Shown: positions 18,510-27,482 of the stretch, piece after piece
How the letters are laid out: each line of letters begins with the position of its first letter
How positions within the stretch are numbered: the first letter of the stretch is position 1
Assembly: GCF_013340935.1 (NCBI RefSeq)
Contig: NZ_WHOS01000015.1
Coordinates: 1-64,000 of the forward strand
Source: Azospirillum melinis
GTDB lineage: Bacteria; Pseudomonadota; Alphaproteobacteria; Azospirillales; Azospirillaceae
DNA: 64,000 nucleotides
Reading direction: 5' to 3'
The notes under the pieces: model-generated
What the model saw: the letters and a program-made list of their open reading frames with translations, nothing else
What the model was told of the DNA's origin: nothing
Database searches by the model: none
Position numbers and translations under genes: made by a program

Positions 18510-19258
18510 TGGGTCAGAAAATCAATCCGATCGGGCTGCGCCTCGGCATCAACCGGACCTGGGACAGCCGTTGGTTCGCCAAGCGCGACTACGCCAATCT
18601 GCTGCACCAGGACCTGAAGCTGCGTGGCTATCTGCAGGGTCGTCTGCAGCAGGCCGGTTGCTCGCGCGTCGTCATCGAACGTCCGGCCAAGAAGGCCCGC
18701 ATCACCATTCATTCGGCTCGTCCGGGCGTGGTGATCGGCAAGAAGGGCGCGGACATCGAGAAGCTGCGTCTTGAGCTGTCGAAGATGACCGGCAGCGAGG
18801 TGAGCCTGAACATCGTCGAGATCCGCAAGCCGGAAATCGACGCTCGCCTCATCGCCGAGAACATCGCCAGCCAGCTCGAGCGCCGTGTGGCATTTCGTCG
18901 CGCCATGAAGCGCGCCGTGCAGTCGGCCATGCGTCTGGGCGCCCAGGGCATCCGGATCAACTGCTCGGGCCGTCTCGGCGGTGCGGAAATCGCCCGCATG
19001 GAGTGGTACCGCGAAGGCCGCGTTCCGCTGCACACCCTGCGCGCCGACATCGACTACGGTGTGGGCACCGCCAAGACCACCTACGGCACCTGCGGTGTCA
19101 AGGTGTGGGTGTTCAAGGGCGAGGTGATGGCTCACGACCCGATGGCGCAGGATAAGCGCATGGGTTCCGAGCCGGTGTCGACCGATGGCGAACCGCGCCG
19201 CGAGCGGCACGATCGCCGCGACCGTCGCGAGCGCTCCGAGCGCTCCGAACGCGAGTAA
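18509..19258 (+). CDS. rpsC: 30S ribosomal protein S3 with charged C-terminal tail
   Basis: S3 (249 aa) lies at the mRNA entry channel and contributes to helicase activity. The KH domain with [15 protein letters not shown] and the C-terminal domain ending [14 protein letters not shown] are present. About 35 extra residues follow (from about 215), very rich in Arg, Glu and Asp with repeated RRER/ERSE blocks. The charged tail looks disordered; its role is unknown. Confidence 0.97.
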   Translation: MGQKINPIGLRLGINRTWDSRWFAKRDYANLLHQDLKLRGYLQGRLQQAGCSRVVIERPAKKARITIHSARPGVVIGKKGADIEKLRLELSKMTGSEVSLNIVEIRKPEIDARLIAENIASQLERRVAFRRAMKRAVQSAMRLGAQGIRINCSGRLGGAEIARMEWYREGRVPLHTLRADIDYGVGTAKTTYGTCGVKVWVFKGEVMAHDPMAQDKRMGSEPVSTDGEPRRERHDRRDRRERSERSERE

Positions 19259-19270
19259 AGGGGCCGAGCG

Positions 19271-19702
19271 ATGCTTTCTCCCAAGCGCACGAAATTCCGT
19301 AAGGCCCACAAGGGCCGCATCCACGGCAACGCCAAGGGCGGCACCGCCCTGAACTTCGGCTCCTTCGGCCTCAAGGCCCTGGAGCCGGAGCGCATCACCG
19401 CCCGTCAGATCGAAGCGGCCCGCCGCGCGATCACCCGTGCGATGAAGCGTCAGGGCCGCGTCTGGATCCGCATTTTCCCGGACCTCCCCGTCTCCACCAA
19501 GCCCGCCGAAGTCCGCATGGGTTCCGGTAAGGGTTCGCCGGAGTACTGGGCGGCTCGCGTGAAGCCGGGTCGCATCCTGTTTGAACTGGACGGCGTGCCG
19601 GCAGATGTGGCAAAAACCGCCTTCGCTCTGGCGGCCGCGAAGCTGCCGATCAAGGTGAAGCTGGTGACCCGCCTGGGCGGTGTCGAGGAGACCGCGGCAT
19701 GA
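19271..19702 (+). CDS. rplP: 50S ribosomal protein L16
   Basis: L16 (143 aa) organises the A-site side of the large subunit. The [19 protein letters not shown] start and the [19 protein letters not shown] and [11 protein letters not shown] segments are hallmarks. The arginine in the GRVWIR region is hydroxylated by RoxA in some bacteria. The gene overlaps rpmC by four bases. Confidence 0.97.
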   Translation: MLSPKRTKFRKAHKGRIHGNAKGGTALNFGSFGLKALEPERITARQIEAARRAITRAMKRQGRVWIRIFPDLPVSTKPAEVRMGSGKGSPEYWAARVKPGRILFELDGVPADVAKTAFALAAAKLPIKVKLVTRLGGVEETAA

Positions 19703-19905
19703 AGGCCGTAGACATTCGTACGAAGAGCGCGGATGAGCTGAACGATCAGCTCATCCAGCTCAAGAAGGAGCAGTTCAACCTGCGCTTCCAGAAGGCCTCC
19801 GGCCAGCTGGAGAACACCGCGCGGGTGAACACGGTGCGCCGCGACATCGCCCGCATCAAGACCATCCTCGGCGAGCGTGCCCGCTCCGCCGACGCCGGCA
19901 AGTAA
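19699..19905 (+). CDS. rpmC: 50S ribosomal protein L29
   Basis: L29 (68 aa) is a small two-helix protein near the tunnel exit beside L23. The [19 protein letters not shown] segment is the family core. It starts within the rplP stop region (ATGA overlap), so it is probably coupled. Confidence 0.96.
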   Translation: MKAVDIRTKSADELNDQLIQLKKEQFNLRFQKASGQLENTARVNTVRRDIARIKTILGERARSADAGK

Positions 19906-19917
19906 GGGGGATCATCC

Positions 19918-20172
19918 ATGCCTCGCCGCGTTCTGCAGGGCACGGTGGTCAGCGACAAGTGCGACAAGACCGTTACGGTTCTTGTCGAGCGCCGTGTCAT
20001 GCACCCCGTGTACAAGAAGTTCATTCGTCAGTCGAAGAAGTACGCCGCCCACGACGAGGGCAACCAGTTCAAGGTCGGCGATACCGTTTCGATCATCGAA
20101 TGCCGCCCGATCTCGAAGTCCAAGCGTTGGACGGTCGTGACGGAGTCCGCCGCCGACAGCGGCGCCGCGTGA
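19918..20172 (+). CDS. rpsQ: 30S ribosomal protein S17
   Basis: S17 (84 aa) is an OB-fold primary binder of 16S rRNA. The start [21 protein letters not shown] and the [19 protein letters not shown] block are standard. AAGGGGG precedes the ATG at 19918. It would be the last gene of the S10 operon in E. coli, but no terminator or promoter separates it from rplN here. Confidence 0.97.
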   Translation: MPRRVLQGTVVSDKCDKTVTVLVERRVMHPVYKKFIRQSKKYAAHDEGNQFKVGDTVSIIECRPISKSKRWTVVTESAADSGAA

Positions 20173-20191
20173 TAACGAAAGGTCGTAAACA

Positions 20192-20560
20192 ATGATCCAG
20201 ATGCAAACCAACCTGGAAGTCGCCGATAACAGCGGGGCGCGCCGGGTGCAGTGCATCAAGGTGCTTGGCGGGTCCAAGCGGAAGGTCGCGACCGTGGGCG
20301 ACGTCATCGTCGTCTCGGTCAAGGAGGCCATTCCGAAGGGCCGCGTCAAGAAGGGTGACGTGCATCGCGCCGTCATCGTCCGCACCGCGAAGGAACTGCG
20401 TCGGGAGGACGGGTCGGCGATCCGTTTCGACCGGAATGCCGCCGTGCTGATCAACAAGCAGGGCGAGCCGATCGGCACCCGTATTTTCGGGCCGGTCACT
20501 CGCGAGCTGCGCGGCAAGAAGTTCATGAAGATCATCTCGCTGGCGCCGGAGGTGCTGTAA
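20192..20560 (+). CDS. rplN: 50S ribosomal protein L14
   Basis: L14 (122 aa) is a beta-barrel protein at the subunit interface and the binding site of RsfS. The [20 protein letters not shown] start and the [11 protein letters not shown] motif are clear. It begins the spc gene set 19 bases after rpsQ. Its stop overlaps the rplX start (TAATG). Confidence 0.97.
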   Translation: MIQMQTNLEVADNSGARRVQCIKVLGGSKRKVATVGDVIVVSVKEAIPKGRVKKGDVHRAVIVRTAKELRREDGSAIRFDRNAAVLINKQGEPIGTRIFGPVTRELRGKKFMKIISLAPEVL

Positions 20561-20877
20561 TGGCCGCCAAGATCAAGACCAAGGACAAGGTCGTTGTCCT
20601 GACCGGCCGCGACAAAGGCAAGACCGGCGAGGTGTTGAAGGTTTTCCCCAAGGAGAACCGTGCCGTTGTGCAGGGCGTGAACGTGGTGAAGAAGCACCAG
20701 CGTGCCAGCGCCCGCTCGCAGGGTGGCATCATCGAGATGGAGGCGCCGATCAACGTCTCCAATCTCGCTCACGTCGATCCCAAGGATGGCAAGCCGACCC
20801 GCGTCGGTTTCAAGATCCTTGAGGATGGCCGCAAGGTGCGTGTCGCCAAGCGGTCCGGCGAAGTCATTGACCTGTGA
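20560..20877 (+). CDS. rplX: 50S ribosomal protein L24
   Basis: L24 (105 aa) is an assembly initiator that binds the 5' domain of 23S rRNA. The KOW motif ([20 protein letters not shown]) is near the N-terminus and [15 protein letters not shown] follows. It is translationally coupled to rplN by a one-base overlap. Confidence 0.96.
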   Translation: MAAKIKTKDKVVVLTGRDKGKTGEVLKVFPKENRAVVQGVNVVKKHQRASARSQGGIIEMEAPINVSNLAHVDPKDGKPTRVGFKILEDGRKVRVAKRSGEVIDL

Positions 20878-20887
20878 GGACCCGGGC

Positions 20888-21430
20888 ATGACCGCACGTT
20901 TGAAAGAAGTTTACGATTCCAAGATCCGCGCCGCTCTGAAGTCGGAATTCGGCTACAAGAACGACCTGGAAGTTCCGCGGATCGAGAAGATCGTGGTCAA
21001 CATGGGTGTCGGCGAGGCTGTCGCCGACTCCAAGAAGATCCAGCTCGCCGTGGCCGAAATGGCCGCCATCACCGGTCAGAAGCCGGTGGTGACCAAGTCG
21101 CGCAAGTCGATCGCCCAGTTCAAGCTGCGCGAAGGCATGGCGATCGGCTGCAAGGTCACGCTCCGTCGCGACCGCATGTACGAGTTCCTGGATCGCCTGG
21201 TGACGATTGCGTTGCCGCGCGTCCGTGACTTCCGCGGTATCCCGGGTGATAGCTTTGACGGCCGTGGCAACTACGCCATGGGTGTCAAGGAGCAGATCAT
21301 TTTCCCGGAGATCGATTACGACAAGATCGATCAGATCCGCGGCATGGACATCATCATCGTCACTTCGGCGAAGACCGATCAGGAAGCCAAGGCTCTCCTG
21401 AAGGGCTTCGACATGCCGTTCGTGAGCTGA
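20888..21430 (+). CDS. rplE: 50S ribosomal protein L5
   Basis: L5 (180 aa) is part of the 5S rRNA particle and contacts the P-site tRNA. The frame is open well upstream, but the ATG at 20888, after GAGGA, gives the family start [17 protein letters not shown]. The [20 protein letters not shown] block and [17 protein letters not shown] are conserved. Confidence 0.96.
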   Translation: MTARLKEVYDSKIRAALKSEFGYKNDLEVPRIEKIVVNMGVGEAVADSKKIQLAVAEMAAITGQKPVVTKSRKSIAQFKLREGMAIGCKVTLRRDRMYEFLDRLVTIALPRVRDFRGIPGDSFDGRGNYAMGVKEQIIFPEIDYDKIDQIRGMDIIIVTSAKTDQEAKALLKGFDMPFVS

Positions 21431-21445
21431 GGCTGGAGCACGACC

Positions 21446-21751
21446 ATGGCTAAGACCAGTGCCATCGAAAAGAACAAGCGTCGCGCCAAGCTGGCCAAGC
21501 AGTACGCGAACAAGCGTGCGCGCCTGAAGGCAATCGCGAACGACAAGGCCCTCCCGCCGGAAGAGCAATTCGCTGCCCGCCTCAAGCTGGCCGAACTGCC
21601 GCGCAACTCCTCGAAGGTGCGCATCCGGAACCGCTGCGAAATGACCGGGCGTCCGCGCGCGTTCTATCGCAAGTTCAAGCTGTCCCGCGTCACGCTCCGC
21701 GAACTGGCCTCTACCGGCCAGATTCCGGGCATGACGAAGTCGAGCTGGTAA
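21446..21751 (+). CDS. rpsN: 30S ribosomal protein S14 (zinc-free long form)
   Basis: S14 (101 aa) is needed for assembly of the 30S head. Only one cysteine is present (in [11 protein letters not shown]), so it lacks the four-cysteine zinc motif and is the long C-minus form. The C-terminal [18 protein letters not shown] is universal. GGAG precedes the ATG. Confidence 0.97.
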   Translation: MAKTSAIEKNKRRAKLAKQYANKRARLKAIANDKALPPEEQFAARLKLAELPRNSSKVRIRNRCEMTGRPRAFYRKFKLSRVTLRELASTGQIPGMTKSSW

Positions 21752-21764
21752 GGAGGGTCCGAGA

Positions 21765-22163
21765 ATGTCTTTGAGCGATCCGCTCGGCGATATGCTGACC
21801 CGCATCCGCAACGGTCAGCACGCCCGCATGTCCGTTGTGGTTTCCCCGGCGTCTAAGCTGCGCGTCAACGTCCTGGAAGTTCTGAAGCGTGAAGGCTTCA
21901 TCCGCGGCTGGTCCGAGGAAGAACTGCGTCCGGGCGTCAAGAACCTGAAGATCGAGCTGAAGTACCACGAAGGCGAGCCTGTCATTAAGCAGATCGCCCG
22001 TGTGTCGAAGCCCGGCCGTCGCGTCTACTCGAAGATCGCCGACCTGCCCCGTGTCTACAACGGGCTCGGTCTGTCGATCCTGTCGACCCCGCGCGGCGTG
22101 ATGTCGGACAATGAGGCCCGCTCCGCCAACGTTGGCGGTGAAGTCCTCTGCCGCGTGTTCTAA
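21765..22163 (+). CDS. rpsH: 30S ribosomal protein S8
   Basis: S8 (132 aa) binds the central domain of 16S rRNA and in E. coli represses the spc operon by binding mRNA at rplE. The [14 protein letters not shown] start and the C-terminal [24 protein letters not shown] rRNA-binding region are intact. AAGGAGG lies just upstream. Confidence 0.97.
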   Translation: MSLSDPLGDMLTRIRNGQHARMSVVVSPASKLRVNVLEVLKREGFIRGWSEEELRPGVKNLKIELKYHEGEPVIKQIARVSKPGRRVYSKIADLPRVYNGLGLSILSTPRGVMSDNEARSANVGGEVLCRVF

Positions 22164-22176
22164 GGGGGATTGGCAG

Positions 22177-22710
22177 ATGTCGCGCATTGGCAAGCATCCC
22201 GTGCCGGTCCCGGCTGGCGTCGACGTGAAGGTCGACGGTCAGCAGGTCACGGCCAAGGGCAAGCTGGGGCAACTCAGCCTGACCCTGATCGACGACATCA
22301 TCGCCTCGCTGGAAGACGGCAAGGTGGTGGTGAAGCCGGCAAACGACAGCAAGCGCGCCCGCGTCATGTGGGCGACCTCGCGCACCCTGATCAACAACAT
22401 GGTCACCGGTGTCAGCCAGGGCTACACGATCAACCTGGAAATCAACGGCGTCGGTTACCGCGCGGCCGTGCAGGGCAAGGAACTGGTTCTCCAGCTCGGC
22501 TTCTCGCACGACGTGAAGTACCCGATTCCGGAAGGCATCACGATCAAGTGCGACAAGCCGACGGCCATCTCGGTCAGCGGCTATGACAAGCACAAGGTCG
22601 GCCAGGTCGCCGCCGAGATCCGCGGTTGGAAGAAGCCGGAGCCCTACAAGGGCAAGGGCATCAAGTACGAGACCGAAACCATCCTGCGCAAGGAAGGTAA
22701 GAAGAAGTAA
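22177..22710 (+). CDS. rplF: 50S ribosomal protein L6
   Basis: L6 (177 aa) is a two-domain protein near the sarcin-ricin loop. The frame is open further upstream, but the ATG at 22177, after GGGGGAT, gives [17 protein letters not shown], the family start. The C-terminal [15 protein letters not shown] and [13 protein letters not shown] motifs are intact. Confidence 0.97.
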   Translation: MSRIGKHPVPVPAGVDVKVDGQQVTAKGKLGQLSLTLIDDIIASLEDGKVVVKPANDSKRARVMWATSRTLINNMVTGVSQGYTINLEINGVGYRAAVQGKELVLQLGFSHDVKYPIPEGITIKCDKPTAISVSGYDKHKVGQVAAEIRGWKKPEPYKGKGIKYETETILRKEGKKK

Positions 22711-22715
22711 CCGCC

Positions 22716-23078
22716 ATGCTGAAGCCAAAGCAACTCCACGAGCGCCGCAAGCAGCGCGTGCGCGCGCAGATTGCCAAGAAGGCCGGCGGGCGTGTTCGCC
22801 TCTCGGTCTTCCGGTCCAATCTGCACATCTACGCCCAGATCATCGACGACGTGAACGGCCAGACGCTCGCGTCCGCCTCGTCGCTCGAGAAGGAGCTGCG
22901 CGAGCAGCTCAAGCACGGCGGCAACGTCGATGCTGCCAAGCGCATTGGCGAGCTGATCGCCGAGCGCGCCAAGGCCGCTGGGATTACCGAGGTCGTGTTC
23001 GACCGCGGTGGTTACATTTACCATGGCCGGGTCAAGGCCCTGGCCGACGCCGCCCGTGAGGGCGGGCTGTCGTTCTAA
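22716..23078 (+). CDS. rplR: 50S ribosomal protein L18
   Basis: L18 (120 aa) binds 5S rRNA together with L5 and L25. The [19 protein letters not shown] and [24 protein letters not shown] blocks are diagnostic. The ATG is only five bases after the rplF stop and lacks a strong Shine-Dalgarno of its own, so it probably depends on coupling. Confidence 0.96.
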   Translation: MLKPKQLHERRKQRVRAQIAKKAGGRVRLSVFRSNLHIYAQIIDDVNGQTLASASSLEKELREQLKHGGNVDAAKRIGELIAERAKAAGITEVVFDRGGYIYHGRVKALADAAREGGLSF

Positions 23079-23090
23079 GGAGGCCCGGAT

Positions 23091-23660
23091 ATGGCACGTG
23101 AACGTGGGGAGCGGGACAACCGCGACCGGCAGCCGCGCGAGCGGGAAGAAAGCGAGCTGATCGAAAAGCTCGTCGGCATCAACCGCGTTGCCAAGGTGGT
23201 CAAGGGTGGTCGTCGCTTCGGCTTCGCCGCTCTGGTCGTCGTTGGCGATGGCAAGGGTCGTGTCGGCGTCGGCTCGGGCAAGGCCCGCGAGGTCCCGGAA
23301 GCCATTCGCAAGGCGACCGATCAGGCCAAGCGCGGCATGATCCGCGTCCCGCTGCGCGAAGGCCGTACGCTGCATCATGACACCAACGGCCACTTCGGTG
23401 CCGGCAAGGTCGTGCTGCGGGCCGCTCCGGCCGGTACCGGCATCATCGCCGGTGGTCCGATGCGCGCGATCTTCGAGGCTCTCGGCGTCGCTGACGTCGT
23501 GACCAAGTCGATCGGCACGTCGAACCCGCACAACATGATCAAGGCGACCTTCGACGCCCTGACCCAGGTCACCAGCCCGCGGTCCGTCGCGGCGCGCCGT
23601 GGTCGTCGCGTGAGCGACATCCTCGGCCGTCGTGAGGCCGGCGCCGGACAGGAGGCCTGA
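23091..23660 (+). CDS. rpsE: 30S ribosomal protein S5
   Basis: S5 (189 aa) affects decoding accuracy and mRNA unwinding. A 20-residue Arg/Glu-rich N-terminal extension precedes the core [16 protein letters not shown]. The [18 protein letters not shown] and [12 protein letters not shown] blocks are conserved. AAGGAGG lies 5' of the ATG at 23091. Confidence 0.97.
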   Translation: MARERGERDNRDRQPREREESELIEKLVGINRVAKVVKGGRRFGFAALVVVGDGKGRVGVGSGKAREVPEAIRKATDQAKRGMIRVPLREGRTLHHDTNGHFGAGKVVLRAAPAGTGIIAGGPMRAIFEALGVADVVTKSIGTSNPHNMIKATFDALTQVTSPRSVAARRGRRVSDILGRREAGAGQEA

Positions 23661-23662
23661 TC

Positions 23663-23854
23663 ATGGCGGAGAAGAAGACCGTCGTCGTGACCCAGATCGG
23701 CAGCCCGATCGGCCGCAAGCACGACCAGCGCGAGACGCTGGTCGGTCTGGGTCTCAACAAGCTGCACCGGACCCGCGAGCTGGAGGACACTCCGGCCGTG
23801 CGGGGCATGATCGCCAAGGTCGCGCACCTGGTCCGCGTCGAGAACGAGGGCTGA
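23663..23854 (+). CDS. rpmD: 50S ribosomal protein L30
   Basis: L30 (63 aa) is a small, non-essential ferredoxin-fold protein. The [19 protein letters not shown] and [19 protein letters not shown] segments identify it. The ribosome binding site AGGAGG overlaps the end of rpsE, and the gap is two bases. Confidence 0.95.
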   Translation: MAEKKTVVVTQIGSPIGRKHDQRETLVGLGLNKLHRTRELEDTPAVRGMIAKVAHLVRVENEG

Positions 23855-23858
23855 GATC

Positions 23859-24344
23859 ATGACCAAGCTTAATGACCTGCGTGACAACGCCGGTGCCCGC
23901 AAGGCGCGCATGCGCGTCGGTCGCGGTATCGGTTCGGGCAAGGGCAAGACCGCTGGCCGCGGCGTGAAGGGTCAGACCTCGCGCACCGGCGTGGCGATCA
24001 ACGGCTTCGAAGGCGGGCAGATGCCTCTGCACCGCCGCCTGCCGAAGCGCGGTTTCCGGAACATCTTCGCCAAGGAATACTCGGTGGTTAACCTGGGCAT
24101 GGTCCAGAAGGCCATCGACCTGGGCAAGCTGAACGCCGCCGAGACCATCGATGCCGCGGCGCTCAACGCCGCCGGCGTCACCGGCAAGGTGAAGAAGGAC
24201 GGTGTCCGTCTGCTGGGCAAGGGCGAGCTGACCGCGAAGGTTTCCTTCACGGTCGCCGGCGCGTCCAAGTCGGCGATCGAAGCCGTCGAGAAGGCGGGTG
24301 GCAGCGTCACGCTGACCGCTCCCGCCGCCGAAGCCGCCGAGTAA
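23859..24344 (+). CDS. rplO: 50S ribosomal protein L15
   Basis: L15 (161 aa) is a late-assembly 50S protein. The glycine-rich N-terminal tail ([19 protein letters not shown]) and the [12 protein letters not shown] segment are hallmarks. The gene ends 11 bases before a strong hairpin that precedes secY. Confidence 0.97.
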   Translation: MTKLNDLRDNAGARKARMRVGRGIGSGKGKTAGRGVKGQTSRTGVAINGFEGGQMPLHRRLPKRGFRNIFAKEYSVVNLGMVQKAIDLGKLNAAETIDAAALNAAGVTGKVKKDGVRLLGKGELTAKVSFTVAGASKSAIEAVEKAGGSVTLTAPAAEAAE

Positions 24345-24355
24345 AGTTCCGCGAC

Positions 24356-24380
24356 AAGCCCGTGCTTGCGCACGGGCTTT
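24356..24380 (+). other. rplO-secY intercistronic hairpin
   Basis: AAGCCCGTGC (24356-24365) pairs perfectly with GCACGGGCTT (24370-24379) around TTGC, followed by only one more T. The 123-base gap between rplO and secY is the widest in the S10-spc run. The stem may act as a weak terminator or as a 3' stabiliser that lowers secY-adk relative to ribosomal genes; this is inference. Confidence 0.5.
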
Positions 24381-24467
24381 CGGGGCACTACAAAAAGCGA
24401 AGTCGCGAGGGGCGGCCTGCGTCATGCAGTGCCGCCCCGTTCGCGCTTACGGGACAGGGATTGGACC

Positions 24468-25808
24468 ATGGCATCAGCGGCCGAGCAGCTTGCCGCCAAC
24501 ATCAATTTCGGGGCTTTCTCCAAGGCGACCGAGCTGAAAAAGCGGATTTGGTTCACCTTGGCGGCCCTGATCGTCTATCGGCTGGGCACCTACATCCCGA
24601 TTCCGGGCATCGATCCGCACATCCTGCAGGACGTTTTCAAGCAGCAGGGCAGCGGCATCCTCGGGATGTTCGACATGCTGGCCGGCGGTGCGCTCCACCG
24701 CATGACCATCTTCGCGCTCAACATCATGCCGTACATCTCGGCGTCCATCATCGTGCAGTTGCTGACCGCCGTGTCGCCGCAGATGGAGGCCATGAAGAAG
24801 GAAGGCGAGGCCGGGCGCAAGAAGCTGAACCAGTACACCCGATTCGGCACCGTCGTTCTCGCCACCGTCCAGGCCTACGGCCTCGCGGTCGGGCTTGAGT
24901 CGATGCGCGGTTCCACCGGCGCGGCGGTCATCGACCCCGGCCTGTTCTTCCGCATCGCCACGGTCATCACGCTGGTCGGCGGCACCATGTTCCTGATGTG
25001 GCTGGGCGAGCAGATCACCGCCCGCGGCATCGGCAACGGCACGTCGCTGATCATCTTCGCCGGCATCGTCGCGGAACTGCCGCGCGCGCTGGTCAACACG
25101 CTGGAACTCGGCCGCCAGGGCGCGCTGTCCACCGTCTTCATCATCCTGATGCTGGTGATGGCGGTCGGGGTCGTGTTCTTCATCGTCTTCATGGAACGCG
25201 CCCAGCGCCGCTTGCTGGTGCAGTACCCCAAGCGTCAGGTCGGCAACCGGGTGTTCGGCGGCGAAGCGTCGCATCTGCCGCTGAAGATGAACACGGCCGG
25301 CGTCATTCCGCCGATCTTCGCCTCGTCGCTGCTGCTGCTGCCGCTGACCGCGGTCGGCTTCGCCGGCGGCGAGGGGCCGGAGTGGCTGCAGGCGGTGTCG
25401 CGCTACGTCGCGCACGGCACGCCGCTCTATATGCTGCTGTACGCCTCGCTGATCGTGTTTTTCTGCTTCTTCTACACCGCCATCGTCTTCAACCCGACGG
25501 AGACGGCCGACAACCTGCGTAAGTACGGCGGCTTCATCCCCGGCATCCGTCCGGGCAAGAACACCGCCGATCACATCGACTATGTGCTGACGCGGCTGAC
25601 GGTCATCGGCTCCGCCTACCTTGTGGCGGTTTGTCTCCTCCCCGAAATCCTGATATCCCAGCACTCGGTTCCGTTTTATTTTGGCGGCACCAGCCTGCTG
25701 ATCGTGGTCACCGTCACGATGGACACGGTTGCGCAGATTCATTCCCACCTGCTGGCCCACCAGTATGAGGGATTGATCAAGAAATCGAAGCTTCGGGGGA
25801 GAAAGTAA
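24468..25808 (+). CDS. secY: Preprotein translocase subunit SecY
   Basis: SecY (446 aa) is the channel of the Sec translocon in the inner membrane. I chose ATG 24468 (MASAAEQLAANINFGAF), after GGACAGGGA, because the open frame upstream encodes unlike sequence. Ten hydrophobic segments, the plug region after the first segment (IPIPGIDP), and the C-terminal KKSKLRGRK tail are visible. The QRRLLVQYPKRQVG loop contacts SecA and the ribosome in the family. Its TAA overlaps the adk start by one base. Confidence 0.97.
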   Translation: MASAAEQLAANINFGAFSKATELKKRIWFTLAALIVYRLGTYIPIPGIDPHILQDVFKQQGSGILGMFDMLAGGALHRMTIFALNIMPYISASIIVQLLTAVSPQMEAMKKEGEAGRKKLNQYTRFGTVVLATVQAYGLAVGLESMRGSTGAAVIDPGLFFRIATVITLVGGTMFLMWLGEQITARGIGNGTSLIIFAGIVAELPRALVNTLELGRQGALSTVFIILMLVMAVGVVFFIVFMERAQRRLLVQYPKRQVGNRVFGGEASHLPLKMNTAGVIPPIFASSLLLLPLTAVGFAGGEGPEWLQAVSRYVAHGTPLYMLLYASLIVFFCFFYTAIVFNPTETADNLRKYGGFIPGIRPGKNTADHIDYVLTRLTVIGSAYLVAVCLLPEILISQHSVPFYFGGTSLLIVVTVTMDTVAQIHSHLLAHQYEGLIKKSKLRGRK

Positions 25809-26455
25809 TGAACCTCATACTGCTCGGTCCGCCGGGCGCCGGGAAGGGGACCCAGGCGCGCCGACTGGAAGACACTCGTGGTCTGGTGCAGTTGTCGACC
25901 GGCGACATGCTCCGCGCCATGGTGGCGGAAGGCGGGCCGCTCGGGCAGCAGGCGAAGGAGATCATGGCCGCCGGCAAGCTGATGCCGGACGAGCTGATGG
26001 TCAGCATGATCGCCGAACGCATTTCGAAGCCCGACGTGAAGAACGGCTTCATCCTCGACGGGTTCCCGCGCACGGTCGCTCAGGCCGAGGCGCTGGATCG
26101 GATGCTGGACGAGAAGGGCCTGAAGCTCGATCACGTGATCGAGATGCGGGTTGTCGACGACGTGCTGGTGGAGCGCATCACCGGCCGTTACACCTGCGCC
26201 AAGTGCGGCAAGGGCTATCACGACAGCTTCGAGAAGCCGAAGGTCGAGGGCGTCTGCGATGTCTGCGGCAGCACCGAGTTCAAGCGGCGCGCCGACGACA
26301 ATGCGGAGACGGTGACCACCCGCCTGGGCCAGTACCACCAGCAGACCGCGCCGATCCTGCCCTATTACCAGGGCCGCGGCGTGCTGAAGGTGGTGGACGG
26401 CATGGCCGACATCGATGAGGTTACCAAACAGATCGGGACAATTCTCGCCAGCTGA
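25808..26455 (+). CDS. adk: Adenylate kinase, zinc-type LID
   Basis: Adenylate kinase (215 aa) interconverts ATP + AMP and 2 ADP. The P-loop GPPGAGKGTQA is at residues 7-17, the AMP site includes STGDMLRAMV, and the LID carries CAKCGKGYH and CDVCGS, the four-cysteine zinc arrangement absent from E. coli Adk. It is coupled to secY. The alpha-operon genes that usually follow are missing; an intrinsic terminator comes next. Confidence 0.97.
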   Translation: MNLILLGPPGAGKGTQARRLEDTRGLVQLSTGDMLRAMVAEGGPLGQQAKEIMAAGKLMPDELMVSMIAERISKPDVKNGFILDGFPRTVAQAEALDRMLDEKGLKLDHVIEMRVVDDVLVERITGRYTCAKCGKGYHDSFEKPKVEGVCDVCGSTEFKRRADDNAETVTTRLGQYHQQTAPILPYYQGRGVLKVVDGMADIDEVTKQIGTILAS

Positions 26456-26478
26456 GGATCGCCACCGCTCGGATATGA

Positions 26479-26520
26479 AAAGGCCGCAGTCTCCGTCCGG
26501 AGGCTGCGGCCTTTCTTTTT
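26479..26520 (+). terminator. S10-spc operon terminator after adk
   Basis: AAAGGCCGCAG (26479-26489) pairs with CTGCGGCCTTT (26504-26514), extended inward by a T-G pair and CTCC/GGAG around GTCC, then CTTTTT. It is a very stable intrinsic terminator ending the 11.7-kb S10-spc-secY-adk run. Confidence 0.92.
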
Positions 26521-26545
26521 GGCGGCTTCCTGAAAGCCCGCCGGG

Positions 26546-27352
26546 TTACCCGGCGTTGGGGGAGGGCGGGGTGTCGGTCGCGCTGTCGGTGCCGCCCGTG
26601 GAGTGGTCGGACATCGTGCGGTAGCGCGCCAGGATCCAGCCGAGATGGGCGGTGACGGCGCTCGCGGCGCCGTCCGGGTCACGGCGGGCGAGGGCCTGAT
26701 GGATGGCGCGGTGATGCTCGATCATCAGCGCCTCATGGTTTTCCATGAAGGGCTCGGTGTGCTTCATCTCGACCATGTTGCCGAGGATGTCGCGGATGGT
26801 CGACAGCAGATGGAGGTAGACCGGGCTGCCGGATGCCTGGGCGACCGCGACATGGAAGTCCATGTCATCCGCGGCACGTCCGCCGTCGCGATTGGTCTCG
26901 CTCATTGCCGCCAGGATGCGGCCGATGGTGTCGATCTGCTCCGGTGTCGCGCGTTCCGCGGCACGGCGGGCTGCCCAGCTCTCCAGCGCCATGCGGATTT
27001 CGACGAGGTCGCACAGGTTCTGGTGGGTGCTCCGCACCATCGCCGTCAGCGCGCCGTCCATCATGCCGGCCGATGACACGACACGGGTGCCACCGCCCTG
27101 GACTGCGGTCAGGAAGCCCTGCGTCTTCAGCTTCTGCAGCGCAGCGCGGACGGAGACCCGGCTGACATGCAGCTGCTCCGCCAGCTGACGCTCGCCCGGC
27201 AGACGTTCCCCCGGCACCAGCTCGCCACGCGCAATGCGGTCGAGGAGCTGTTGGGCCACCCATTCCGAAATGCGCTGGGAAGAGGAGGGGACGTGAGCGC
27301 TGTCGTCGGTGCCGGGCACGGGTTGTTCCCCTTTGGTCGGAAGGCGGTTCAT
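26546..27352 (-). CDS. GntR-family transcriptional regulator, FadR/PdhR type
   Basis: A 268-aa DNA-binding regulator. The winged helix-turn-helix (about 30-95) includes GERLPGERQLAEQLHVSRVSVRAALQ and the wing QGGGTRVV. A C-terminal FCD effector domain (about 110-235) carries metal-ligand candidates in DMDFHVAVA and two later histidines (IEHHRAI, TAHLGW). FCD proteins such as PdhR, LldR and FadR bind organic acids or acyl-CoA. The C-terminal 25 residues are Ser/Thr/Pro-rich. A PdhR-like box lies 8-17 bases upstream of its start codon, suggesting autoregulation. It sits alone, downstream of a DMT exporter on the same strand; the regulated pathway cannot be told from context. Confidence 0.88.
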   Translation of the reverse strand: MNRLPTKGEQPVPGTDDSAHVPSSSQRISEWVAQQLLDRIARGELVPGERLPGERQLAEQLHVSRVSVRAALQKLKTQGFLTAVQGGGTRVVSSAGMMDGALTAMVRSTHQNLCDLVEIRMALESWAARRAAERATPEQIDTIGRILAAMSETNRDGGRAADDMDFHVAVAQASGSPVYLHLLSTIRDILGNMVEMKHTEPFMENHEALMIEHHRAIHQALARRDPDGAASAVTAHLGWILARYRTMSDHSTGGTDSATDTPPSPNAG

Positions 27353-27357
27353 TGCTG

Positions 27358-27396
27358 AATGGTCATACCGGTAACGGTCCCGACGGGTGCGGTCAA
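27358..27396 (-). promoter_or_regulatory. Promoter and PdhR-like operator of the GntR gene
   Basis: Reading the minus strand, GGTATGACCA (27369-27360) equals the core of the E. coli PdhR box (TGGT-N3-ACCA type), lacking only one symmetric end base. It lies just upstream of the GntR start codon at 27352. A candidate -35 TTGACC is at 27396-27391 with a poor -10 (TACCGG) 17 bases on, overlapping the box. The box identity is seen; autorepression is inferred. Confidence 0.5.
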
Positions 27397-27482
27397 TGGC
27401 CGACCACCGTGCTGCGGCGCCTTGCCCACGGGATGGAAAACTATGGCGGCGATGGCGATGGACAACTGCCCGGACCTGGGCG

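Noticed and set aside
24474-25760. A 428-codon minus-strand frame opposite secY
   Set aside because: Composition is typical of antisense shadows (His, Gln, Asp and Arg rich) with no ribosome binding site or recognisable motif, while secY is unmistakable.
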